Source: Omphiscola glabra (lineage: Eukaryota > Mollusca > Gastropoda > Lymnaeidae). Taken from it: a DNA stretch of 64,000 nt. Positions 33,169 to 43,572 of this stretch are shown here, piece after piece. Position 1 is the stretch's first letter. The number at the start of each line of letters is the position of its first letter. The translations under genes and the position numbers were made by a program. The notes under the pieces are model-generated. The model was not told the origin of the DNA and made no database searches. It saw only the letters and a program-made list of their open reading frames with translations. The stretch spans positions 11,043,893 through 11,107,892 of the forward strand of contig OZ024807.1 of the NCBI GenBank assembly GCA_964017045.1, read 5' to 3'.

Positions 33169-35964
33169 ATGATGTCTTCGACGCCAAATATACCTGCACT
33201 CATGATCATCTTTGCACAACTTTGCCTCTGCGTACATAGCAATGTGGTGCTCGACGTACACGAAAGACGTACAATAAATGAACATCACAACATGCGTTCA
33301 GAAATCGGGGATGGAAAAGAAACATGGATCTTGAGAATAAAGGACTCCTTCAAACCTTCAGATATTGTCCAAGAAAGATATTTTACCTTAGCGCACACGG
33401 CGGGGATACGACAAAGGAGGGAAGAGGATTCACGGTTTCATACAAGAACTAAACAGACTTTTCCTTTTCCTATGGAAGTATCGCCTTGTTCAACTACTTA
33501 CTACCGAGAAAAAGTATTAGTGGATTGTTCTTACAAAGGAATTAAAGTTGTTAATTCTTCATGGTTTGAATCAAATGCTACAAGCATTCTGCTAGACTAC
33601 AATTTCCTTTCTTTCCTAACTAAAGGAACTTTTTCACAGCTTCAACGACTTCGTATCTTAAGCATATCGCACAACCAATTAGAAAGAATTTTCGATGACG
33701 CATTTTTGGGGTTGGAGAGTTTAGAAGTTCTAAATTTAGAATACAATAACCTCATGCCAGAAAAAGGTTTTCCACTGAATATATTCTCATCCTTACTGAA
33801 TCTGAAATCTCTCCTGCTCGTCCAGGAACTAAGTCTTCGAAACGCGAGCTTTCCTGACTTGAGGCGATTGACCAATCTGACCACACTCTCACTCGACACC
33901 GTCGATGTCGTAGTGTCAATGGGTGAGGACTTTAAAGAGCTAAAGATTCTTTCCAGCTTGACCTTGTCCGGCTCTGCCAAGGTCATCAGCAATCAAAGTT
34001 TCATCCATGTTCCCCATCTCAAAGAACTGATACTTAGACACCTGGGTCAGTTGTCGGAAATAGACATGCACGCATTTGTACATCTAAATTTTTTGAACAG
34101 GCTCGAGATAAAATCGAGCACAATAGGAGTGAAAAAGACAATGCGTGCGTTAGAGCCCCTCCAGAAGAAGAATATGACCGAGATACTCCTTGTGCACATT
34201 AAGTTGACAAGCAGAAATCAAGCTCCTGGTCTGATAAGTGAGGACGGGATTCTGAACATCGACAAGACAAAGTATTTACTTGGAATTTGCGTCAGTGAAT
34301 TCAGTCTCAGAGATTCTAACATTTACGTCGTAACGAATGACGCGTTGGTTAGTGAAACGTGGCAGGCGTGCCTGAAGTTCATTGATCTGTCAGATAATCC
34401 TTTAAAAGGACCACTTCTGGGATTAACGAGACTACTGACAATGAGACATTTAGAGGGGATTTTTATTCGAGACTGTCTCCGATCCTGCAAAAAAACGAGT
34501 GTAGTTCCAGATAAGACAAATCCAACCAGAAGTGAGTTAGTTGCAAAAATAAACAGCGATGAAAGCTCGAAGAGGTATGCAAGAGAAGCAGAGGTCGAAA
34601 GCGATAAAACTCTAAGTTTCGATCTTGATCCTGTTTCCGGTTATACTGTGTATTTATCAGACTCCTTGCAATTCTTCGAAATAAGCAACTGCGTTACGAA
34701 TGGAAAGATGGGAAATACAGTAAAAATCCTTGGTGGGAAAAACCTGGTGCACATTGATTTGTCAGACAACGGATTCTGGGAATTTACTGGCGCAATCAAT
34801 GGTTTATCTGGATTTAAAACTTTCATTTTATCTGGCAACCAATTGGACATTTTGTCTGCCACATTTTTCGACCCCTTCCCAAGCCTGGATAATTTAGACT
34901 TGTCAGAAACGAACCTAAATCCTGATTTTATAAGTGTCAGCAGTGAACGACTGTTCCAGAAGCTATCACTTCTAAAAAAATTGAGTCTGGAGAGAAACTC
35001 CTTGTTGTTACTGTCAGCAAACACCTTCTCTTCCAACCGCAACATCACCCACCTTCTGCTTTCCGGGAACCGTTTCAATCGTGTTCCTTTCAACCTGAAA
35101 TACACGCCCCAACTTCAAGTTTTAGACCTACAAAACAACGCCATCGTCTCCCTTGACCAGAGGACGACAAACGAACTTGACCTGTTGACAGCAGATTCAG
35201 GCGGTTTTCATCTCAAGCTCAGTGGAAATGTTTTGTTGTGCGTCTGCGAGAATGTCCCATTTTTGTACTGGCTGGCGCACACCAACGTTAGTCTTGACCG
35301 TGATGGGAACTACAGCTGCATAAACACTGATGGGGTCTTATCCCACACGAAGGCTTTCGTAGATCCTGTTGCCATGTGGCGGCAGTGTTCGGGTCAGTTC
35401 TATTTCAACGTGTCCATTTTCTTCTTCTGCACAATGATCATCGGATTTTTAACCACATTTGTCATAACAAGAAACAAAATTCTCATCCTCTCCTGCTTGC
35501 TGCACATTTTTACCAAATTCAAGGTTCTCAAATTAAAAGATTACAAGATTGGGGTGTTCATTGGATATGCCGACCGTGATTACATCTTCGCGTGCACAGA
35601 TTTACGACGGTATATTGAAACCACGCTTGGATTAACCACTTACCTCCAAGACCGAGACCTCCTTCTGACATTTGATATGGCACAGGGGATCGTGGGGGCC
35701 ATCAACTCGAGTTGGAGGATCCTTCTAGTGGTCAACAGAACGTTTCTCAACGATGACCACTGGTCATTATTTACCATGAAGTCGGCTACTTACGCCCTGA
35801 CACCGGCCAATCCTGACCGGGTTGTGGTTCTTGTGGATAAGCAACTCCTGGCGGAAATACCGGGCGACTTGCTGAGTTCTGTGCCAGAGGACAACATCAT
35901 CCCTGTGTCCAGATGGGAGATGACCTATAAACTGAGAGAAATGTTAAGGACACGGCTCCTATAA
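33169..35964 (+). CDS. Toll-like receptor, copy B (LRR-TM-TIR, 931 aa, single exon)
   Basis: Same receptor family as copy A. I start at the ATG at 33169 (a second ATG follows at once); the open frame reaches back only through a GTG. Signal peptide (about 9-22), spacer including KPSDIVQERYFTL, LRRNT (Cys107, Cys120), LRR solenoid to about 660, a single LRRCT cluster with C-V-C, membrane span at about 744-766, TIR from 791. Box 2 is RDLLLT at 829-834, again without the BB-loop proline; the C-terminus is nearly the same as in A and C. Compared with A it has about 15 extra spacer residues (IRQRREEDSRFHTRTKQ). The loop at about 440-500 is strongly diverged from A and C, while the block LVQELSLRNASFPDLRRL is identical. 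Intact. It lies in a unit of about 10 kb repeated in copy C. Confidence 0.95.
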   Translation: MMSSTPNIPALMIIFAQLCLCVHSNVVLDVHERRTINEHHNMRSEIGDGKETWILRIKDSFKPSDIVQERYFTLAHTAGIRQRREEDSRFHTRTKQTFPFPMEVSPCSTTYYREKVLVDCSYKGIKVVNSSWFESNATSILLDYNFLSFLTKGTFSQLQRLRILSISHNQLERIFDDAFLGLESLEVLNLEYNNLMPEKGFPLNIFSSLLNLKSLLLVQELSLRNASFPDLRRLTNLTTLSLDTVDVVVSMGEDFKELKILSSLTLSGSAKVISNQSFIHVPHLKELILRHLGQLSEIDMHAFVHLNFLNRLEIKSSTIGVKKTMRALEPLQKKNMTEILLVHIKLTSRNQAPGLISEDGILNIDKTKYLLGICVSEFSLRDSNIYVVTNDALVSETWQACLKFIDLSDNPLKGPLLGLTRLLTMRHLEGIFIRDCLRSCKKTSVVPDKTNPTRSELVAKINSDESSKRYAREAEVESDKTLSFDLDPVSGYTVYLSDSLQFFEISNCVTNGKMGNTVKILGGKNLVHIDLSDNGFWEFTGAINGLSGFKTFILSGNQLDILSATFFDPFPSLDNLDLSETNLNPDFISVSSERLFQKLSLLKKLSLERNSLLLLSANTFSSNRNITHLLLSGNRFNRVPFNLKYTPQLQVLDLQNNAIVSLDQRTTNELDLLTADSGGFHLKLSGNVLLCVCENVPFLYWLAHTNVSLDRDGNYSCINTDGVLSHTKAFVDPVAMWRQCSGQFYFNVSIFFFCTMIIGFLTTFVITRNKILILSCLLHIFTKFKVLKLKDYKIGVFIGYADRDYIFACTDLRRYIETTLGLTTYLQDRDLLLTFDMAQGIVGAINSSWRILLVVNRTFLNDDHWSLFTMKSATYALTPANPDRVVVLVDKQLLAEIPGDLLSSVPEDNIIPVSRWEMTYKLREMLRTRLL

Positions 35965-36114
35965 GAGTCAACTACCATTGTTAGCGACGCTAAAAATGTT
36001 AACGAACAAACTGCTATACGGTGTAGGCTATTACGCTTTTCTATTTTGAATTATGTACATTTAACAAAAATATTTCACCTGTTTTATTTCTCTCTGTGCA
36101 AAATCCCCATGTGC

Positions 36115-36275
36115 AGTGATTCTCAAACATTTCAGAGAGGTTATTCTTTTAAAATTGCTTATCGAACTATGCTGGTTCTTTTCCTTTTCAAATTCTCTTA
36201 TATCGATCTATTTTTATTGTTTTAGTTTAACGGCTTTTTGACTGATGTTTCGCTTATCAATTTTGAGAATCACTG
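36115..36275. mobile_element. hAT-like MITE downstream of TLR copy B
   Basis: CAGTGATTCTCAAAC at the left and TTTTGAGAATCACTG at the right are near-perfect inverted repeats, 161 bp end to end, starting 151 bases after the stop. It is orthologous in position to 46493-46661 (copy C) and 22285-22434 (copy A). Target duplication not evident. Confidence 0.65.
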
Positions 36276-38689
36276 ATCGAGTGGACTAAAAAAAGTTAAT
36301 TTTATTTTTTGAGCTGCCAGGGAGATTTGCCCCTTTGTTTTCTCAGATGTCAGCATTCTCTTTGTAATCGATGGTCTATGAATTTTTCTACGTGTTTTCG
36401 TTTTTTGTCATACGACCAGAATGCTAAGGTTAATTGACGGCAATGCTGAGGGAGGACTGAACGTAAAATTGGTAGGTTACATGCTTTTATTTGGAATTTC
36501 ATCTTCATGAACTAAACTGATTGGATAAGAATTTGTTTTCACAGCGGGAAGAAAAACAAAAGGCGATGGAGGCTTGACAACTTTATTTTGATACTTTCTG
36601 CCAACTATGCCTTATCGTTCAACATATGATTTTTGCCCCATTGCCTTATCAGCCATAACATACGGATAATCCCCAAAACCGGTTAGTTTAGTTTTGAATA
36701 ACTTGCGAATTTCTTTACCGGATATAGCAATAAACTTTACATTAAAATCACTGCAACCCCCCCCCCCCCCTTTTTTTTTTTACGGTCAGCGGTAATAGCG
36801 TGTGAACGGGATAAAAAATTATCGCGCATTACACACGTTTGGTGGCCACCACCGAAAACGATGATATTTGCATTATAAATATGTATGATTATAGGCGGGG
36901 AAAACAAACGAGAGTTAAGTCAGCACGAAATCTTGAAAAAATCTGAGGATCTTCGCCCGAAGGCGAGTGGCTGATCCAGTATCTCTGCATCTGGTTACAT
37001 ATCCTGTACAAATACGACAAACGGGGGGGGGGGGGAATTGTCAGTGATATTTTTACACAACTAGAACTTGAATCCAATGCACAAAAGAGCAAGTGACAAT
37101 CAACTTAACTTCACCCCAGTGGTTTGGGAATGGGATGGGATGGGTGGGGGGGGGAGCGATCCGCCCCTGGCGCCACTTTCACAGCAAAGTGTAATGAAAA
37201 GAAAGTAATTTCAAGATGCAACGCATAATTTTAGGTTACCATTAATTACTACACAAGAGATACTCAAAGTTCAAAGGTTGGCTCAATTCTATAGAGCCTA
37301 GTCATTTAGAAAAGTTGAACGAATTTGTTGTCATCGGCAACGAGTCTATGTGTCAAGTATCAGCTCGATAGGATGACGGGAAGTGAGTCAATTTTCCTTC
37401 AGAATATTTTGCAAGATAGAAACACACGGAAAAGCGCAGTTAAAATAATCGTTTGTGGGTTGGGGAGGGGGTGGCTGAAAATATGACAAAACATGCTTAC
37501 AAGATAGAGAGAGACAGAGGGAGAAAGAGCGACAGAGAATGCGGAACAGACAGAGAGAGAGTTAGAGAGAAAGAGAGAGATATACATACAACTTTTAGAA
37601 GTTACGACCCAGGAGCAGTAGCCATTTAATAAAGATATATTTTAAAAATATAATTTTCAAATGCAGACATTGTGCTTTTACTGCATGCGACAGCAAGAAA
37701 AGTTTCTTTGTTGCCAATGCTCAGTAAAGTTCTTCAATATTCGATTTATATTGACAATAGGAAAGAATACGACATAAAACTTTGGGCAGAATACCTCTTC
37801 ATTAAGGACCAATTAATGATGAATATCGTTGTATAAACTTTCTAAGGAAGAGATCTTTGGAGTATAACGCAAGCATTCTCTTTGTAAGGGAAATAGCTTT
37901 GGTTCACGGAATCGTTAAAAAAAAGGGTAGGGAAAAGGAGCGAAAAGATACGTTTTTAATATAACGTTTAAGGATATATATACATATATACTTTGAACAC
38001 GAAAACAAGATATAGTCATATTAGTAATGAAACAATGTAAGGGTTTTATATGTTCTTTACTATTTAAAAGGTCCGATCACACAGTTACTAAGGGCCCATT
38101 CACAGATAAGGATGTTTCAGTTCATTTTCAAGATCTTGTGGAAACTGAAACATCTCTCAACAGAGATGACATGAAAGATTCGAATCGGCCAATATTTCAA
38201 ACTTAATAATATTGGGTTTGGTTTCGAAATTTGGTCTTTATTTAGCAATCTTCATAGAAGACTATATTTGATCTTTAACTTAAGTAACATAAGAAAAATA
38301 AAATTTGGGTATTGGACTTAAAAAAAAAGAAGAAATATTAGAAACATGTTTTTTAAAAAAAAGGAATTAACCATGGAATCATTATTTCCATAGGATTAAA
38401 TCTCGATAAAATTGCTAATACTGTAGATTAAAATATGAAATTTCTAAAAGGGACAAAGGTATGGCCTGTTTGAAAACGATGCCTCTTAAATAAAATTATT
38501 AGTTAAAAATTGTTGTGATAAATATTAAACTTAAACTTTACCCTATGTGTCAAGGTAATGGAGTCAGACGTGCAGTGTGTATGATTATGTTGATAGTTGA
38601 AGTTTTAGTGAGCAAGTGTGAACTCTTTTCATGTCAAGGACGGGTGCATGCATTTTTAGGGTTATAAAGGGAGAGAATGATTTGGAGTG
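36276..38689 (+). other. 3' flank of copy B, shared with copies C and D
   Basis: No gene. Blocks recur elsewhere: 36500-37020 (CAGCGGGAAGAAAAACAAAA, CGCCCGAAGGCGAGTGGCTG) matches 48100-48690. 37335-37400 (CAAGTATCAGCTCGATAGGA) matches 63435-63485. 37888-37930 (GGGAAATAGCTTTGGTTCAC) matches 62329-62360. 38190-38260 matches 62790-62860. A short GAGA tract lies at 37509-37580. The recurrence shows that flanks were duplicated with the receptor genes. Confidence 0.55.
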
Positions 38690-38703
38690 TCAAAGTGAGC
38701 GAG

Positions 38704-38750
<47 letters not shown>

Positions 38751-38757
38751 AAGAGAA

Positions 38758-38801
<44 letters not shown>

Positions 38802-38806
38802 CGAGT
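38690..38806 (+). repeat. GA microsatellite
   Basis: Imperfect (GA)n with interspersed AAAG. The Arg/Glu/Lys frame across it is an artefact. Confidence 0.95.
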
Positions 38807-38967
38807 TTATTTTTGGTTAGATTCGCTGTGATGCTTTAGCGTGAGGATAACATTTGGCTGCTGGATGAATTATGTAGCAACTTCATTGTGTACCAAGTGG
38901 ATGTTTAATACAGTGAAATAAATTCATATTGTACAATGAAATATTCAGTAGAGCGCGCGAGAGACCA

Positions 38968-39577
38968 GATTAGAAACAAACTAATCTGACATGCGATTGG
39001 ACGGAATGGTTGTGAGAAACAAACTAGTCTGACATGCGATTGGACCGGAATAGTTGTGAGAAACAAACTAGCCTGACATGCGATTGGACGGAATAGTTGT
39101 GAGAAACAAACTAGTCTGACATGCGATTGGACGGAATAGTTGTGAGAAACAAACTAGCCTGACATGCGATTGGACGGAATAGTTGTGAGAAACAAACTAG
39201 CCTGACATGCGATTGGACGGAATAGTTGTGAGAAACAAACTAATCTGACATGCGATTGGACGGAATAGTTGTGAGAAACAAACTAGTCTGACATGCGATT
39301 GGACGGAATAGTTGTGAGAAACAAACTAGCCTGACATGCGATTGGACGGAATGGTTGTGAGAAACAAACTAATTTGACATGCGATTGGACGGAATAGTTG
39401 TGAGAAACAAACTAGTCTGACATGCGATTGGACGGAATAGTTGTGACAAACAAACTAGCCTGACATGCGATTGGACGGAATAGTTGTGAGAAACAAACTA
39501 GCCTGACATGCGATTGGACGGAATAGTTGTGAGAAACAAACTAGCCTGACATGCGATTGGACGGAATAGTTGCCATC
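38968..39577 (+). repeat. 43-bp satellite, about 14 copies
   Basis: Unit GAGAAACAAACTAGCCTGAC followed by ATGCGATTGGACGGAATAGT and TGT. Copies differ mainly at one position (AGCC / AGTC / ATCT). The units are directly abutting with no spacers, so this is not CRISPR-like. It is absent from the matching place in the C unit, so it expanded locally. Confidence 0.95.
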
Positions 39578-40971
39578 CAAATATATTAGACCAGGCTGAA
39601 TATTGGACACTAGGCAAATCGTTAAAATCGCCAGGGGAGTAGCCGTTTTAGATTGGAGATCTCTCAGGGGCGTCATTTCAGGTTTTTTCGGGGGGGGGGC
39701 GTGCAAAACCAAAACTTGGTCGGCTTGTTAAGTTGCTTATTACTGGAGGCGCCACAGTACATAGCAATTTAAATAAAACCTTCAAATTCCCCCTGCCCAA
39801 TCCATATGAAGTCTCTGAGGCCCCTTCAGTACGAAAAGGCCTTTATAGTTAACATTAGCCAAAAGTTATTATTTTAGGCTAAACAGTTAAAGTAAATAGC
39901 TTTTAAATGTTGTACCATCAAAAACATTTGATAAAGCAAGCGATAAATCCTTTTCTATAACAAAAACTCAATCCCCTATCAGGCTCCTTTTAGGTAATTT
40001 ACGCCCCTGAATAGGGGAGTGCATTTTTATTACATTAGAAATTTCTCAATGTCCAAAGTTGATACAAGAGGAAAAAAGAAAGGATCATTTGTTGTATTTA
40101 AAATTAATGAAGCAAACATTTTTGGAATAATTACAAAAATAGATTTTAAGAGCCGGGAAAAAGATTGGGTAGCTTTGTTTAAGCATAAATTTCAGCTATA
40201 ATTAAATCAGATGATGTTACAGACGGGAAAATGAGGAATTAGAATTTCTTATAAAATAAACATAATAACTGTGGTTACTGTTAAGAGTTAATTGAGGGAT
40301 CTCATTGATTAGGTATCAGCGGCGTTCCATGTAGCATGTAGCGCGGCTGTCTGGGAATACCGCCCCGGGCAACACATTAAGTTGTTGACAAATACAAACT
40401 TTATGTTAAACTTGTCGATAGTGTTAGGGCGACAGGCGAACATCTTAAGAGATTTAACCCGGAAGACTTCATGCATGGCTAGCACGCCTTGTATTACTCA
40501 ATGTGTGATAAGTAAAAGCGCTAGATTTAGTTACTGATGGCAAAAAGACTATTCATGCTTTAAATATTCCTGACTTGAACCAACTTTTAAAGAATATTTT
40601 TGTTTTGTCGTACTGTCCATAAGTCTCAAAAAGCTTAGAAATTGAATTTTTTATTCTTGAGAAGATTATGCTCTGAAAATTCACCGTCTCTCTACATATC
40701 TTAAGCATATCATCACTTTTATTCACATTGTAAAAGGACATTTTTAATCAAGATACGATTACTATCGTTAATTATCTATAGGTACATATGTCATATTAAT
40801 GCTATATTCTCACAGGAAGCGAGTACAAGGTGATATGTTGCAAGAACATTTGCACTAGGCCTCTTATTCGGGTTTAAATCTGGATTTTATCATAAACCAG
40901 TTCTGATATTAATAGTGCTTATGAAACGATCTCTTTCGCCCTTTTCGTCCTCGAGGAACAGCAGCCGATCT
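39578..40971 (+). other. Duplicated flank of the B unit
   Basis: No gene. From about 39800 to 40560 it resembles 50450-51150 (for example GGAGTGCATTTTTATTAC against GGGTGCATTTTTTATTAT, and AATCAGATGATGTTACAGAC against AATCAGATGATGTAGCAGAA). A piece at 39805-39950 also resembles 63850-63960. This marks a distal part of the duplication unit about 7 kb beyond the receptor start. Confidence 0.5.
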
Positions 40972-41115
40972 TCATCGACGTCTGTGTTTAGGACATAGGC
41001 CGCCTACAAGAGCCCTCCAGGCATCACGATCCTGAGCCAATCTCTCCAGCCTCCCCCAAGTGTGGCCAAGTTTCTTGGTATCCTCCTCCACTTCACGGCG
41101 CCTTTGTGCTCCCTT
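40972..41115 (-). pseudogene. LINE C-terminal fragment
   Basis: The minus strand encodes, without interruption to a TGA, KKLGHTWGRLERLAQDRDAW followed by RALVGGLCPKHRRR. This resembles the extreme C-terminus of one class of non-LTR retrotransposon polyproteins. Only about 47 codons remain, as expected for a heavily 5'-truncated insertion. Confidence 0.6.
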
Positions 41116-41695
41116 ATATTTACTTCAAAATAGTGCTGTGTCAACCACCCCGCCCCCTTTTTTGTGGCTTTGTTTAGCTGTTGCCGTCACCGATTATATG
41201 TGCAGAGCTCTATTGACCCCATTCCTAACTTAATTGGGAAAAGGTCGTTTACGCTCTATGTGTTCTAAAGAATGCTATCAGGTGACGCAATTTTCTAGAT
41301 TTTCTTTTCTCGAGGGTTCCTGCTCCCTCCCCATAAATGAGCCGGCAGCTTTCCAAGCGGGGAAAGGACGAGAGAGATAAATTTATTCTATATTTCAGAG
41401 ACCTTAACAAGACGTAATATGGGCACAAGTCAGTACTCTTAATGTTTTGTGTGTGTGTAAATTTATATTATTATCTTTCACGGGGTTGAATTTTCGACTT
41501 GCTGTGCTTTAAGTTAATACAGATTTTATTTCTGTCCATTTGTATTTAAAATAAATTTAACAGTACAATTAATTGAATATTGTTAGCACCACCAGCATTG
41601 GTGTCGTTTTTCTTTGAAGACTGGTTACCAGTCCTTTGCTACGTATTTTTCAACACACGTGACAAATCTTAAAAACATATAATGGTACACAAAGA
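41116..41695. other. Intergenic, nothing recognised
   Basis: Unique AT-rich sequence with no coding or repeat signal. Confidence 0.4.
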
Positions 41696-42232
41696 TCAGG
41701 CGTCCAGACAGATGTGGTACAAAGTCAGGCGTCCAGACAGATGTGGCACAAAGTCAGGCGTCCAGACAGATGTGGCACAAAGTCAGGCGTCCAGACAGAT
41801 ATGGTACACAGGCGTCCAGGCAGATGTGTTACAAAGTCAGGCTTCAAGACAGATGTGGTACAAAGTCAGGCGTCCAGACTGATGTGGTACAAAGTCAGGC
41901 GTCCAGACAGATATGGTACACAGGCGTCCAGGCAGATGTGTTACAAAGTCAGGCGTCCAGGCAAATGTGGTACAAAGTCAGGCGTCCAGACAGATGTGGT
42001 ACAAAGTCAGGCGTCCAGACCGATGTGGTACAAAGTCAGGCGTCCAGACCGACGTGGCACAAAGTCAGGCGTCCAGACAGATATGGTACACAGGCGTCCA
42101 GGCAGATGTGTTATAAAGTCAGGCTTCAAGACAGATGTGGCACAAAGTCAGGCGTCCAGACCGATGTGGTACAAAGTCAGGCGTCCAGACCGATGTGGTA
42201 CAAAGTCAGGCGTCCAGACAAATGTGATAATT
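41696..42232 (+). repeat. 29-bp minisatellite with higher-order structure
   Basis: Base unit GTACAAAGTCAGGCGTCCAG plus ACAGATGTG, about 19 copies. A variant block (ATATGGTACACAGGCGTCC followed by a TTACAAAGTCAGGC-type unit) recurs at about 41800, 41910 and 42080, which shows multi-unit duplication. Overlapping Gln/Ser/Arg-rich frames in all three phases are artefacts. Confidence 0.95.
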
Positions 42233-43430
42233 TGCACTATTTTAATCATTTATCCAAGTGGTATGACATAAATAGAAACTAGGTGTAAATCTCATCTTTT
42301 AACAAGTATTTTAAAAGAACATTTGTCACATAATTACCATCTTTAAAGAAGACAACAACAGATAGCTGTTTGTGTAGTCGTAATTTTGCCTTGTCGTAAT
42401 TTTGTGTATTTGTACTTTTGTGTGTTTGCGAGTTTGTGTGTTTGTGACACTTGGTGTTGTTAGCATTAGACACAGTTGAGTGCGCTATAGAAACAACAGC
42501 AGCACCAACTCTTATTACCGAAAAAGGGATACGCGTAAATAATTTTAAAATGAGACAACAACATTTATATCGTCGAAATAATTATATGATCTTTTTTTTT
42601 ATAAATATTTTTTTTTCCAAAATAAAAGAGTGACATTGAATTGTAAGTCAGGCAAAGATAATAAATAAATTTACAACGTGCCCAGAGTTCCTAAAGTGAG
42701 AATCCCTCAACCCGTGACCGAAATTACTCAGAGAAACCATCAAATACTTTTCAAAAGCACCTTTGAAATTCCTTTTTATTCAACCGTAGTAATCAGACAC
42801 CAGTGTCAGCTGCAAGTTTCACAGACAATAATGTACTTACGCCGTACAAGTTGTACAATATAAGATTTGTGCTTGCATTAAGGAGTGATTGTACACTACC
42901 AGACAGGTATTACAGCTCAAGGGCTTACAAACAAAAGTGCAATTGGACTATATTACCTTTTACAGTTTGAAAAAAATGTACTTAACGAATGAAAAAGTCG
43001 CCGGACTAGAAAATTAAAAAGAAGGTTAACAAAAATATAGAGGCATTCGTTATAACGCAAGAGCAATCTTCCGTGTGACTAGTCGGAAAGTAAAATTATA
43101 CGGACATTGAATACCTAGGGAAGGGGCACCACATTCGCTAAGGTTCGGGAAATAGGTCATTTGAAATGTCCTATGCTAACATTGCGGGGCAATTAAATAA
43201 GCCAAAAAGAGAGCCAGCCGAGATCCCGTGTACATTGCATTGAAACGTAATAGTCGTGGTGAAGTCAGCTCATGTTTATACAGCGTGAAATTGCTGGCGT
43301 AGCCAAATATATATTAACAGATGAAGAGCTGAAGACGTGAGATGTGGTTTTGGTAACGTGGTGACGGTCCCAATGGATTTTCATGATCTCATCCAGTTAA
43401 TGTTTTAAAGTTTTCATTAAAGGCTACGAT
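42233..43430 (+). other. Upstream flank of copy C
   Basis: No gene. About 42840-43130 corresponds to 32470-32720 upstream of copy B (ACAAACAAAAGTGCAATTGG, and AATCTTCCGTGTGACTAGTC against CATTGCCGCATGACCAGTCA). About 43320-43400 corresponds to 32970-33010 and to 53820-53900 upstream of copy D (AACGTGGTGACG). Confidence 0.5.
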
Positions 43431-43454
43431 GTAAGAAGTTTGAGACCGGGTGAG

Positions 43455-43560
43455 GAATTCACTGTGATAAATGACCTAGTGGATATGATGTTAAATTCAC
43501 CGTGTTGTCAGACCCGATGCTTAAATCACCTCGAGGTTAGACCTAATAGATACTGTGAGG
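43455..43560 (+). promoter_or_regulatory. Promoter-proximal direct repeats of TLR copy C
   Basis: TGACCTAGTGGATATGATG at 43472 and AGACCTAATAGATACTGTG at 43539, 67 bases apart as in copy B. TTAAATTCACCGTGTTGTCA lies between. Function inferred from conservation only. Confidence 0.45.
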
Positions 43561-43572
43561 AAGGTCCTAATA

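Noticed and set aside
38968..39577. Regular 43-bp repeats, CRISPR-like at first sight
   Set aside because: Units abut with no unique spacers, and the context is a eukaryotic genome.
41682..42282. Three overlapping frames of 66-185 codons
   Set aside because: All are phases of the 29-bp repeat; 29 is not a multiple of three, so one array gives all three frames.
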